Assembly: GCA_033851955.1 (NCBI GenBank)
Contig: JAWSVK010000017.1
Location: forward strand, 44,407-108,406
DNA length: 64,000 nt
From: Profundibacter sp033851955
GTDB taxonomy: Bacteria; Pseudomonadota; Alphaproteobacteria; Rhodobacterales; Rhodobacteraceae
Direction of reading: 5' to 3'
The notes under the pieces are model-generated. The model was given only the letters and a program-made list of their open reading frames with translations, was not told the DNA's origin and made no database searches. Position 1 is the stretch's first letter, and each line of letters starts with the position of its first letter. Made by a program: the position numbers and the translations under genes. Positions 34,133-43,117 of the stretch are shown one piece after another.

Positions 34133-34906
34133 TTAGGTCCACATGTTAGAGCCGCCGCAGACCGTCAGGGCCTGACCCGTCATATACCGGCTCGCGTCAG
34201 AGGCCAGATACACGGCCAGACCGGCGAAATCTTCGGCCTCGCCCAAGCGTCGCAATGGAATGCTTTTTTCGATCCGCTCAGTCACTTCGGGATTGTCCCA
34301 CAATTCGCGTGCAAATTCGGTCTTAACCAGACCCGGACAAATCGCGTTAAACCGGATACCTTTCGGGCCGAACTCAGCCGCGAGGTTTCTGACCAAACCT
34401 ATCAATGCTAGTTTTGACATGCCATATGTACCCAACATTTCGGATGCTTTAAACGCCCCGATAGAGGAGGTGAACATCATCGATCCCGCCCCTTTTTCAA
34501 TCATGTCAGGCACTGCCAATTGTGAAAGCCAAAGATTGGATTGAACGTTGACTTGCATGGTCTTTTCATAGGCCGCATCGGGAATGCCCGACGTGAGCCC
34601 GTAGTAGGGGTTCACGCCAGCATTGCCGATGACAATATCGATAGGCCCGGCTTTTTCGCGTGCCTGCTCAACCAAGGCAGCCAGCTGCTCTTTGTAGCCA
34701 ACATTGCAAGCGATCCCGATGGCGCGATTTGCGCCAACGGTTTCATTAATTTGGGCAGCGGCTTCATCGAGCTGATTTTGGGTGCGCGATGAAATCACAA
34801 CCGTCGCGCCGTGTTCAGCAAGACCCGTTGCCATCGCCAAACCCATGCCTTTGGAAGCGCCTGTCAGCACAGCCACTTTGCCGGTCAAATCGAAAAGTTT
34901 TGTCAT
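34133..34906 (-). CDS. Short-chain dehydrogenase/reductase
   Basis: 257-residue SDR with LTGASKGMGLAMATGLAEHGA near 14, GNAGVNPYYG near 92, the catalytic MFTSSIGAFKASEMLG and YGMSKLALIGLVRNLAAE near 145-170, and the C-terminal GGSNMWT. NADPH use is plausible from VISSRTQNQLDEA. It lies 3 nt downstream of the ACAD10/11-like dehydrogenase. In the levulinate pathway an SDR (LvaD) works next to a similar dehydrogenase; the same role here is only an inference. Confidence 0.86.
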   Translation of the reverse strand: MTKLFDLTGKVAVLTGASKGMGLAMATGLAEHGATVVISSRTQNQLDEAAAQINETVGANRAIGIACNVGYKEQLAALVEQAREKAGPIDIVIGNAGVNPYYGLTSGIPDAAYEKTMQVNVQSNLWLSQLAVPDMIEKGAGSMMFTSSIGAFKASEMLGTYGMSKLALIGLVRNLAAEFGPKGIRFNAICPGLVKTEFARELWDNPEVTERIEKSIPLRRLGEAEDFAGLAVYLASDASRYMTGQALTVCGGSNMWT

Positions 34907-34909
34907 GAT

Positions 34910-36214
34910 CTATGGCCCCGCAAATACTGTGCCCTGCATTTCGTCTGAAACAGCGGCTTGACGTTCATTGGATCCGAGAAAGGTTTGTACCTCTGCGCGC
35001 GCAACCACGTGGTGGTGTACTTCGTCCGGGCCATCCGCAAAGCGCAACACACGTTGCCCCGCATACATGCCAGACAAAGGAGACCACTGCGAAAGGCCAG
35101 TAGCGCCATGTACCTGCATAGACTGGTCAATGATCTCGGCTGCTCTTTCGGGTACCATCGCTTTGATCATGCTGACCCAAATGCGGGCCTCTTTGTTGCC
35201 CAAAACATCCATGGCTTTGGCGGCTTTCAAGACCATCAAACGCATGGCTTCGATATCAATCCGTGCGCGGCTGACTGTTTCCATGTTCTTGCCCAGATCA
35301 ATGATCTTTTTGCCAAATGCCTGTCTGTTGATGCCACGATTTAGCATTAAATCCAGCGCCTTTTCTGCCTGACCAATCGAGCGCATACAGTGGTGAATGC
35401 GGCCAGGTCCAAGACGGATTTGAGAGATTTCAAAGCCGCGTCCTTCGCCCCAAAGAACGTTTTCTGCGGGCACACGTACATTGGTGAATTTGATATGCAT
35501 GTGGCCGTGCGGCGCCTCATCATGGCCAAACACGGTCATAGGTCCGACAACTTCTACGCCGGGCGCATCCATCGGAACGAGGATCTGGCTTTGTTGGCGG
35601 AACGTTTCGGCATCGGGTGACGTTTTCACCATCACGATCATGATTTTACAACGCGGATCACCTGCACCTGAGATGTAGTATTTCTCGCCATTGATGACCC
35701 AGTCACCGTTTTCAAGTACTGCCGTTGTGGAAATATTCCTAGCATCCGATGACGCAACATTCGGCTCGGTCATCGCAAAAGCCGAACGTATTTCACCAGC
35801 CAAAAGCGGCTTTAACCACTCGTCTTTTTGTGACTGCGTACCAACCCGTTCTAACACTTCCATATTACCGGTATCAGGCGCCGAGCAATTCAAAGTCTCA
35901 GGCGCGAGAGGGCTCTTACCCAGTTCCGCAGCAATATAGGCATAATCCAAATTGGACAGACCTTCGCCGGTTTCGGCATTTGGTAAAAAGAAATTCCAAA
36001 GTCCCGCGTCACGTGCTTTTTGCTTGGCCGCGTCCAGCAACTCCAGTTGGCCCGGCGCATAGGTCCAACGGTTGGGACGACCTTCGCCAAGTTGAAAAAA
36101 CTTAGACGTCATTGGGTCTACATTTTCGCGGATGTGTTTCACAACGCCCTGATAAAGCGGCTTGGCTTTATCAGACATTTCGAGGTTGTTCATTGTAGTC
36201 ATTTGGTCAGTCAT
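34910..36214 (-). CDS. Acyl-CoA dehydrogenase, ACAD10/11-like
   Basis: 434-residue acyl-CoA dehydrogenase of a branch different from the two pairs. SAFAMTEPNVASSDARNIST lies near 145, INGEKYYISGAGDPRCKIMI near 175, and LGPGRIHHCMRSIGQAEKAL near 275. The C-terminal RFADGPDEVHHHVVARAEVQ near 400 is the signature of ACAD10/11-type enzymes and LvaC. These enzymes convert a 4-phosphoacyl-CoA to the enoyl form. An APH-type kinase, their usual partner, is encoded at 20792 in the other operon. Confidence 0.88.
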   Translation of the reverse strand: MTDQMTTMNNLEMSDKAKPLYQGVVKHIRENVDPMTSKFFQLGEGRPNRWTYAPGQLELLDAAKQKARDAGLWNFFLPNAETGEGLSNLDYAYIAAELGKSPLAPETLNCSAPDTGNMEVLERVGTQSQKDEWLKPLLAGEIRSAFAMTEPNVASSDARNISTTAVLENGDWVINGEKYYISGAGDPRCKIMIVMVKTSPDAETFRQQSQILVPMDAPGVEVVGPMTVFGHDEAPHGHMHIKFTNVRVPAENVLWGEGRGFEISQIRLGPGRIHHCMRSIGQAEKALDLMLNRGINRQAFGKKIIDLGKNMETVSRARIDIEAMRLMVLKAAKAMDVLGNKEARIWVSMIKAMVPERAAEIIDQSMQVHGATGLSQWSPLSGMYAGQRVLRFADGPDEVHHHVVARAEVQTFLGSNERQAAVSDEMQGTVFAGP

Positions 36215-36244
36215 TGCGTGGCCTCCTAGCCCGTATTTTTCGGA

Positions 36245-37024
36245 TTATCTGTTTACCCAGTTCGCTTTGCGTTTCTCTACGAAGGCTTGAACGCCCTCTT
36301 TGAAATCTTCGGTTTGCGCCAATTCCAGTTGGACGACCCGTGAATATTCAAGGCTCTCTGGTAGCCCATCCGCCACAGCCATGCTGTTCAAAATTCGCTT
36401 TGTCGCCTTTACGGATGACGGTGAAACCGTGCACAATTGCTGCGCCTTTTCCATCGCGCGATCCATCAGATCGGCTGGGGCGCAGACTTCGTTGCAGCAG
36501 CCCAATTTGAGGGCCTCTGCGGCATCAATCGTACGGCCAGTCAGCATCATTTCTTGAGCGGCGAGGCGCCCAATGTAGCGTGACAAACGTTGCACGCCTG
36601 ACGCTGACGCAAAGAAACCGACTTTGACTTCTGGCAGCGAAAACTTGGCCGCTTCTGAGGCTAGAATGATGTCGCAGGACAGGGCGGTTTCAAACCCGCC
36701 GCCCATGGCAAACCCATTTACCGCAGCAATAATCGGCTTTTCCAGATCAAAGCGTGACGACAGCCCTGCAAATCCAGTGTCTGGCAACCCCTTTTTGACG
36801 CCGCCTGAAGCTGTGGCTTTTAGATCATTCCCTGCTGTAAACGCCTTGTCACCCGCGCCGGTTAGGACAGCGACCCACAGGTCCGGATCGTCCGCAAAGG
36901 CATCCCAGCAATCACTCATTTCTTGATGCATTTCGGCATGCACAGCGTTGTAAACTTCGGGCCGGTTCATAGTGACCAGCAAGATATTGCCGCGTTTTTC
37001 GGTTTTGATAAATTCGTAGCTCAT
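36245..37024 (-). CDS. Enoyl-CoA hydratase/isomerase family protein
   Basis: 259-residue crotonase-fold enzyme adding water to an enoyl-CoA. TAGNDLKATASGG near 65 forms the oxyanion hole. Both catalytic glutamates are at expected places: GGGFETALSCD near 108 and FSLPEVKVGFFASASG near 130. The AGNDLK/carnitinyl-CoA dehydratase-like flavour is a subfamily hint only. It lies between 3-hydroxyacyl-CoA dehydrogenase and the ACAD10/11-like gene in the 40.1-32.2 kb operon. Confidence 0.88.
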   Translation of the reverse strand: MSYEFIKTEKRGNILLVTMNRPEVYNAVHAEMHQEMSDCWDAFADDPDLWVAVLTGAGDKAFTAGNDLKATASGGVKKGLPDTGFAGLSSRFDLEKPIIAAVNGFAMGGGFETALSCDIILASEAAKFSLPEVKVGFFASASGVQRLSRYIGRLAAQEMMLTGRTIDAAEALKLGCCNEVCAPADLMDRAMEKAQQLCTVSPSSVKATKRILNSMAVADGLPESLEYSRVVQLELAQTEDFKEGVQAFVEKRKANWVNR

Positions 37025-37044
37025 TTGTTTCTCCTTCAGATCGC

Positions 37045-38343
37045 TTAAACGTCTGTTTTCAATCCGCCCAAATCCAACGCGGTGAATTTGCCACCGTCTT
37101 TGGCCAGTTTGATCAATGTTTCAGCGGGTGCAAATTCGGGATCTTGCGCGCCAAGCTCTTTCATGCGGGCCAAAATTTTGTCAGCACCAACCATGTCAGC
37201 AAAGAACATCGGGCCGCCCTTATCTGCAGGCCAGCCATAGCCGTTCAGCCAGACCACATCGATATCCGATGGGCGCTGGGCCTTGTTTTCTTCCAAGATT
37301 TTCAACGCCTCGTTGATCATTGGAAAGATGCATATTTCGGTGATTTCATCTTGCGACATTGTCGATGGTTCAGCACCTGTTATATCCTTAATGATTTTTG
37401 CGGTTACATCCGATGGGATCGGCGTGCGCGCAGCGTCGTAATCATAAAAACCAGCTTTGGTTTTTTGCCCGCGCCGGTCAAGTTCGCACAGGGCGTCGCG
37501 AATAGGGTTGCTGGTTTTTTCGCCCTTGGACCAACCAATATCCAACCCTGCCAAATCAGACATTTGGAACGGGCCCATCTTAAACCCAAATGCGTTCAAC
37601 GCCGCATCCACATCCCAAGGCAGGACCCCTTGGGCGAGCAGTTTATTGGCCTGCGCTTGGCGTGCAAACAACATGCGGTTGCCGACAAAACCAGGACAGA
37701 CACCAACCAGCGTTGCCACTTTGTTGATCTTGCGGGCCAGCGCCATACAGGTCGCGACCACATCGTCACCCGTGTGTTGCGCACGTACGATTTCCAGCAG
37801 TTTCATCACATTGGCAGGCGAGAAAAAGTGCAGACCGATTACGTCTTGTGGTCTGTTTGTCATCGCCGCGATTTCATCAATGTCCAACGCCGAGGTGTTG
37901 GTGGCCAAGATCGCCCCTGGCTTCATAACGCGATCTAACTCGGTGAAAATTTGACGTTTCAGGTCCATGTTTTCAAACACAGCCTCGATCACCAGATCAC
38001 AATCACTGAGGTCAGCAAGTGCCAGACGTCCATCGAAACGCCCCATGCGGGCTTCGACTTCTTCTTGTGAAAAACGTCCCTTATCGCTGCTGCGTTGATA
38101 GTGGCCGCGCACTACGGCCAGCCCGTGATCCAGAGCCTCTTGCGTGGTTTCTACGATCTTGACGTTGTAGCCCGCCGTCGCAAAATTCATCGCGATGCCG
38201 CCGCCCATTGTGCCGGCTCCGATAATGCCAACGGTTTGAATTTCGCGTTGCTGTGTGTTGTCATCCAGACCAGAAACCTGCCACGCAGCTTGGCTGGCGG
38301 TAGAGATGTAATCGTCGAGTTGTTCTTGAGTTACAGTAGTCAT
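37045..38343 (-). CDS. 3-hydroxyacyl-CoA dehydrogenase
   Basis: 432-residue NAD-dependent dehydrogenase of the FadB/FadJ dehydrogenase part, without the crotonase domain. The Rossmann motif TVGIIGAGTMGGGIAMNFAT lies near 38, the catalytic region VIGLHFFSPANVMKLLEIV near 160, and two C-terminal 3HCDH domains follow (GFVGNRMLFARQAQA near 215, then LNGYGWPADKGGPMFF near 375). The frame is open to an upstream ATG, but ATG 38343 with AAGGG upstream lies 11 nt after the preceding stop and gives a natural start. Confidence 0.9.
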   Translation of the reverse strand: MTTVTQEQLDDYISTASQAAWQVSGLDDNTQQREIQTVGIIGAGTMGGGIAMNFATAGYNVKIVETTQEALDHGLAVVRGHYQRSSDKGRFSQEEVEARMGRFDGRLALADLSDCDLVIEAVFENMDLKRQIFTELDRVMKPGAILATNTSALDIDEIAAMTNRPQDVIGLHFFSPANVMKLLEIVRAQHTGDDVVATCMALARKINKVATLVGVCPGFVGNRMLFARQAQANKLLAQGVLPWDVDAALNAFGFKMGPFQMSDLAGLDIGWSKGEKTSNPIRDALCELDRRGQKTKAGFYDYDAARTPIPSDVTAKIIKDITGAEPSTMSQDEITEICIFPMINEALKILEENKAQRPSDIDVVWLNGYGWPADKGGPMFFADMVGADKILARMKELGAQDPEFAPAETLIKLAKDGGKFTALDLGGLKTDV

Positions 38344-38354
38344 TTTCGGCCCTT

Positions 38355-40064
38355 TTAGGAAGTTTCTAACTGGAGTGTTTTCAGACATTGTGTTGATAAT
38401 TTGCGACGGTCCAATTTGTCGGTCGCGCCACGTGGTAATGGCGTGTGTGTGCACCATATGTGCTGGGGGATTTTGAAGGCTGCAAGATGTGCCCCCAAAA
38501 AGTCATGCAATTCTTCTTTGGTGATTTCGCATCCTTCGTGCAGATGCACGCTGGCACCGACAATCTCTCCCAGACGCTCGTCCGGCACAGCAAAGGCGCA
38601 GGCCTCGATCACGCTTGGATGGCGATGCAACGCCCCCTCGACTTCGAGACATGCAATGTTTTCGCCGCCCCGAATGATGATGTTTTTCTTGCGGTCCAGA
38701 ATGGTTATGAAACCCTCTTCGTCGATGATCCCTAGGTCACCAGTGCGCAACCAACCGTCTTTTAGGGCCTCTTTTGTGGCCTCGGGTTTGTTTAAATAGC
38801 ACCGCATATTGCTCGCGCTTTTGACTGTGATCTCTCCCAGCTTACCAACTGGAACTTCAGCCCCATCATCATCAAGGAACTTCAATTCCTGATTGGGCGG
38901 GTAAAGCCGACCCGCGATCCCGGGTCTTTGAATGTACTCTTCTCCGAAAACGCCGATTCCGATCGCATTGGTTTCGGTCATGCCCCATCCGGTTCCGGGT
39001 TTTGTATATGGAAAACTCTCGACCAATTGCGCGACCTGTGCGGCTGGGCGTTTGGCCCCGCCTGAATGAAGATACATCAGCGAAGTGAGCTGCACCCCCA
39101 TCTCTTTGGCGGCGACCATCAGGTCGGCCGATTGTGTCGGCACGCCCAAAAATCGTGTGGTTTTTTCGCGCTCCATAACGCGCACCGCCTCTTTGGCATC
39201 CCATTTGTGCAGCATCGCCAGTTTTGCGCCCAATGGCAGGCTAAGCAAAAACACCGCATGTGTAGCAGTTACATGGAAGAGCGGTGTCACCACCAAAATG
39301 GAAGAGCGCGGCGCGTCAGGAGCGTCGGGTTCAGGCGGGTCAATCAAGGGCCCAAGTGCCGTTTGCATCAACCAGATGAACACAGCATTTAGCGCGCCGC
39401 GATGTGTCAACACCACGCCCTTTGGGTGGCCGGTTGTGCCTGAGGAATACATCACCGCAAAGTCGTCGTCAGTATCGATTACTGGATTGATCCAGCTGTC
39501 ATCTGCCGTTGCGTCACGCAATGAACTGAAGGTTTCTTTGGTCATTGTCTCGCCATCACGCGTCCCAATGAGGCGTAAGCCAAGCGGGGTTTCGAGCGGT
39601 TTTAGACGCTCGATCCTAGGGCCGTCTGCAAAAACGATACGTGCGCCACTGTCTTTGAGCGCATAGTCCAATTCTTCGGTGGTCCACCAAGCGTTCACAA
39701 ACACCACCACTGCGCCGACGGATGCGATGGCCATAATTAACATAGGAAATTCTGGGTAGTTGCGCATTGCGATGGCAACACGATCACCGGCTTGCACTCC
39801 AAGTTCAGTTTGCAAAGCGCGCGCTATGCGGTTCACTTCGGAGCAATAGGCGTCATAGGTCCAGCGCTCATCTTGATAGACTAAATATTCGGCCGCCCCA
39901 TTGCCCTGTGCTTCTCGGCTGGCCTGCAGCAGGTCCGGAATGCTGGCCGGGATGTTTTTGAACACACGAAAATCTACACCTCGGATGGTGGCATCTGTCA
40001 GCTCATAGGTAGGATCTGTTGTCGTCACATGTTGAACCGCTTGTTCCAGCGTCATTGCGGTCAT
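38355..40064 (-). CDS. Acyl-CoA synthetase (AMP-binding)
   Basis: 569-residue class I adenylate-forming ligase, first gene of the seven-gene minus-strand operon. MYSSGTTGHPKGVVLTH lies near 210, WGMTETNAIGIG near 365, LDRKKNIIIRGGENIACLEV near 460 and RGATDKLDRRKL near 553 with the catalytic lysine. It activates the acid whose breakdown the following hydratase and dehydrogenases carry out. A perfect IclR-like box lies 155 nt upstream of the start. Confidence 0.88.
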   Translation of the reverse strand: MTAMTLEQAVQHVTTTDPTYELTDATIRGVDFRVFKNIPASIPDLLQASREAQGNGAAEYLVYQDERWTYDAYCSEVNRIARALQTELGVQAGDRVAIAMRNYPEFPMLIMAIASVGAVVVFVNAWWTTEELDYALKDSGARIVFADGPRIERLKPLETPLGLRLIGTRDGETMTKETFSSLRDATADDSWINPVIDTDDDFAVMYSSGTTGHPKGVVLTHRGALNAVFIWLMQTALGPLIDPPEPDAPDAPRSSILVVTPLFHVTATHAVFLLSLPLGAKLAMLHKWDAKEAVRVMEREKTTRFLGVPTQSADLMVAAKEMGVQLTSLMYLHSGGAKRPAAQVAQLVESFPYTKPGTGWGMTETNAIGIGVFGEEYIQRPGIAGRLYPPNQELKFLDDDGAEVPVGKLGEITVKSASNMRCYLNKPEATKEALKDGWLRTGDLGIIDEEGFITILDRKKNIIIRGGENIACLEVEGALHRHPSVIEACAFAVPDERLGEIVGASVHLHEGCEITKEELHDFLGAHLAAFKIPQHIWCTHTPLPRGATDKLDRRKLSTQCLKTLQLETS

Positions 40065-40218
40065 TTTGTCATTTCCCGAAAATCACTGTCCATCACACAC
40101 CGTGCCTTGCTCATCCAAAGGCCTCCCAAATTTTCCTGGCACAGGGCCGCGGCGCAGGCACGCGACTCTATTTTTCCAGAGCTTAGGTCGGAATGTTCGC
40201 TTTGCCAATACCGCATGA

Positions 40219-40233
40219 CGGAATTAAATTCCG
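40219..40233. promoter_or_regulatory. IclR-like operator D
   Basis: Perfect CGGAA-TTAAA-TTCCG inverted repeat, the cleanest copy of the box in this window, upstream of the acyl-CoA synthetase operon that starts at 40064. It lies inside the 226-nt intergenic region, which shows no other clear element. Confidence 0.6.
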
Positions 40234-40290
40234 CAAAATGCATGAAACGGCAAATATCTGAACGTTTTTTAGGTGATTTCCGAGTTTGGA

Positions 40291-40968
40291 CTACTCATCA
40301 AAGCCTAGAAATTGTGTAATATTGCTCTCAGGGCGTCTGCGAGAAACGACAGAGTTGGCAACGAAATTATCGTCCGGCCAACCAAGTGCCACGCAGGTCA
40401 AAATAACCTGATCCTCAGGAATATTTGCCACCTTTCGAACCACTTGGCTCTGCATAATGCCCTGCCCATTTATCACGGATCCAAGCCCCAAATTCCATGC
40501 AGCAAGCACCAGACCATAGGTCACAGCACCCATGTCAAAATGGGCGATTTCATTTTCAAGGAGCGATCGATCAAAGCAAATAACGACTGAAACCGGCGCA
40601 TCAAACTGACGAAACCCACGCATCACCCAGTCTTGCCTGCGCTCGGCATCATGGCGTTCAATCCCCATGGCCTCAAACAACTGCACGGCAATTTCGATTT
40701 GCCGCTTGCGATGCTCACCCTCGTAAACCGAGTAGTCACCAAAATCACGCGTGGCAGGGTGGCCTTGCAACATAAGATCGGAAACACCGGTGCGAACTTG
40801 CTCCAAAGGGTCACCTGTTAGTACATGAAGATGCCAAGGTTGCGTGTTCATCGACGAAGGCGATCTATTTGCCTGTGCAATGATTTGTTCCAAAATACCG
40901 CGCGAAACGGGCTGGTCGGTAAACCCACGGATTGATCGGCGGCTTTGTATAACGTGTTCGAATTCCAT
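40291..40968 (-). CDS. Nitroreductase family protein
   Basis: 225-residue FMN-dependent nitroreductase-fold protein. The opening EFEHVIQSRRSIRGFTDQPVS contains the flavin-binding arginines, RSPSSMNTQPWHLHVLTG follows near 40, and GLGSVINGQGIMQS and VALGWPDDN near 165-200 are the usual C-terminal features. AAGGA lies 8 nt before ATG 40968, preferred over a start 228 nt upstream. It probably reduces a nitro compound, quinone or enone with NAD(P)H. It is monocistronic by position. Confidence 0.86.
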   Translation of the reverse strand: MEFEHVIQSRRSIRGFTDQPVSRGILEQIIAQANRSPSSMNTQPWHLHVLTGDPLEQVRTGVSDLMLQGHPATRDFGDYSVYEGEHRKRQIEIAVQLFEAMGIERHDAERRQDWVMRGFRQFDAPVSVVICFDRSLLENEIAHFDMGAVTYGLVLAAWNLGLGSVINGQGIMQSQVVRKVANIPEDQVILTCVALGWPDDNFVANSVVSRRRPESNITQFLGFDE

Positions 40969-41345
40969 AGTCGTTCCTTGGTCCTGTTTGAACGTAAACC
41001 ATAGGCAGCCGTCTTGTGCCGTCAAGTTGTTGATGTTGCCAGAATGTTGGTCTGGGCGAACGGCATGCGCTAGAAAATCGACAGCATTGCTAGGTGCCTG
41101 GCCTCCGAGGTGTGTGTTGAATGAATTGTCAGTGACCTGAAAACCAGCAGCGTTACAGTCGCCAAATTGATATTTGCGTTGCGTAAATTCACTCAAAACT
41201 CATCGGATGACGCCACACAGAAAACAACATTGCGGTTCCGATGTGAACAGTCAAATTACCTAACGTCACGCTGTGGGCAAGACGGTTTTCCAAACGGTCA
41301 AAAACCAACATTCATCTATGGCTATTCCTCAAAACGCGCACTAAC
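40969..41345. other. Intergenic region before peptide ABC permease genes
   Basis: 377 nt between divergent genes. I see no convincing gene, no binding-protein remnant and no well-spaced promoter. Confidence 0.5.
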
Positions 41346-42302
41346 GTGACGGACATGATCCGATTTGCCGCTTCCCGATTATTGTCTCTCACGCTCAGCT
41401 TGCTGTTGGCGTCCGTGGTTGTTTTCGCCGTGGTCGAGGTGATCCCAGGCGACCCTGCGTCCTATATGCTCGGCTTAAACGCAGCCCCCGAAGCTGTCGC
41501 GGCACTGCGCGATGAGTTGGGTTTAAACGGTACGCTATGGACGCGCTATTTCGGTTGGGTCACAGGGATGCTGACAGGAGATTTCGGGCAATCCTACACC
41601 TACCGCGTTCCCGTCTCGGACCTGATTGCACAACGCCTTTGGGTCTCCCTGCCGTTGACATTATTTGCGCTGTTGATTTCTACTGTGATAGCGTTTCCCG
41701 TTGGCCTGATCGCCGCCGCACGCCGTGGCACACCCAGCGATTATGCCATCATGGGCGTCACCCAATTGGGCATCGCGGTGCCCAATTTCTGGTTTGCGAT
41801 GCTGTTGGTGCTGGTCTTTGCCGTCAACCTGCACTGGTTTAACGCTGGCGGCTTTCCGGGTTGGGAAAACGGCTTGCTCATTGGGTTAAAATCACTCGCT
41901 CTGCCTGCCATTGCGCTGGCCTTGCCCCAAGCATCGATCCTCGCACGCGTCATGCGTTCCAGCTTGCTGGAAACCCTGACCCAAGACTACATCCGCACCG
42001 CCCGCGCCAAGGGTCTAACCCGCGCCCAAGCTCTGCGTCGCCATGCGCTGCGCAACGCTTTGATCCCCGTGTTGACCATTATCGGCTTGCAGTTTTCGTT
42101 CCTGATCGCGGGGGCCGTAATCATCGAAAACGTGTTTTACCTACCCGGCCTTGGACGGCTGATTTTCCAAGGCATCACCCAGCGTGATTTGGTGGTGGTG
42201 GAAAGTGTCGTCATGATACTGGTTTTCTCGGTGATCCTGATCACTTTCCTTGTTGACCTCGCCTATGCTGCTGTTGATCCACGACTGCGGAGCGGCAGAT
42301 GA
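41346..42302 (+). CDS. Dipeptide/oligopeptide-type ABC transporter permease (DppB-like)
   Basis: 318-residue inner-membrane permease with a first helix at residues 10-30, then VIPGDPASYMLGLNAAPEAV near 33, and the EAA-type loop DYIRTARAKGLTRAQALRRH near 215, which contacts the ATPase. VIIENVFYLPGLGRLIFQGI near 255 is typical of DppB. The start is GTG 41346 or ATG 41355. The second permease gene overlaps its stop by 4 nt. No substrate-binding protein gene precedes it. Confidence 0.88.
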   Translation: MTDMIRFAASRLLSLTLSLLLASVVVFAVVEVIPGDPASYMLGLNAAPEAVAALRDELGLNGTLWTRYFGWVTGMLTGDFGQSYTYRVPVSDLIAQRLWVSLPLTLFALLISTVIAFPVGLIAAARRGTPSDYAIMGVTQLGIAVPNFWFAMLLVLVFAVNLHWFNAGGFPGWENGLLIGLKSLALPAIALALPQASILARVMRSSLLETLTQDYIRTARAKGLTRAQALRRHALRNALIPVLTIIGLQFSFLIAGAVIIENVFYLPGLGRLIFQGITQRDLVVVESVVMILVFSVILITFLVDLAYAAVDPRLRSGR

Positions 42303-43117
42303 GATTACCTGTTCAACTCGTTTTAGGGGCCGCCTTAACCGCCATTTTCGCCCTTGCTGTCGCGCTGTCCTTTATCTGGACGCCGCATGATGTCACCATC
42401 CTTACCATCGCAGATAAACTACAAGGGCCTTCGGGCAAATACTGGCTGGGCACTGATCATTTTGGCCGCGATATGTTGTCAATGTTGATGGTTGGTGCGC
42501 GCACATCCATCGCCGTCGCTATCGTCGCGGTCGGTATTGGCATCGGTGTTGGTGTGCCTCTGGGCCTGATGTCGGCAGCCAACCGTGGTGGCTTGCTGGA
42601 CGAAGTCATCATGCGAGGCAACGACTTGATATTTGCCTTTCCGTCTCTCGTGATCGCCATCCTGATCACCGCCGTTTTCGGCCCCTCGGCATTGAATGCG
42701 ATCCTAGCAATCGGGATTTTCAACATACCGGTTTTCGCCCGCGTAACACGCGGCGCGGCCCTCTCCGTCTGGACGCTGGACTATATCCTTGCCGCCCGCA
42801 CTTGCGGCAAACGAGCGCTGCGGATTTCGATCGAACATATCCTGCCAAACATCGCCAACCTGTTGATCGTGCAGGGAACAATTCAATTCTCGCTCGGTAT
42901 TTTGGCCGAAGCTGGCCTGTCTTATGTCGGTCTTGGTGCGCAACCACCGACACCCAGTTGGGGACGAATGCTGGCAGATGCGCAGACCTATATCTACAAC
43001 GATCCCCGACTTGCATTTTTGCCGGGAATTGCGATTGTGATGATGGTTCTTGGTCTTAACCTGATGGGCGACGGGTTGCGTGATCTGCTCGATCCACGGA
43101 TCAGGAGGGAGCGCTGA
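42299..43117 (+). CDS. Dipeptide/oligopeptide-type ABC transporter permease (DppC-like)
   Basis: 272-residue permease partner. GPSGKYWLGTDHFGRDMLSM near 45 is the DppC hallmark, and LDYILAARTCGKRALRISIE near 165 is the ATPase-coupling loop. AEAGLSYVGLGAQPPTPSWG near 205 and LGLNLMGDGLRDLLDPR at the end are also characteristic. It overlaps both neighbours, so the permeases and ATPase are translationally coupled. Confidence 0.9.
   Translation: MRLPVQLVLGAALTAIFALAVALSFIWTPHDVTILTIADKLQGPSGKYWLGTDHFGRDMLSMLMVGARTSIAVAIVAVGIGIGVGVPLGLMSAANRGGLLDEVIMRGNDLIFAFPSLVIAILITAVFGPSALNAILAIGIFNIPVFARVTRGAALSVWTLDYILAARTCGKRALRISIEHILPNIANLLIVQGTIQFSLGILAEAGLSYVGLGAQPPTPSWGRMLADAQTYIYNDPRLAFLPGIAIVMMVLGLNLMGDGLRDLLDPRIRRER

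Noticed and set aside
37144..37938. 264-residue open frame opposite the 3-hydroxyacyl-CoA dehydrogenase gene
   Set aside because: Antisense to a clear gene, His/Arg-rich composition without motifs, no ribosome-binding site.
41167..41349. Remnant of a peptide-binding protein before the DppB-like gene
   Set aside because: The 60-residue frame has no signal peptide or binding-protein motif.
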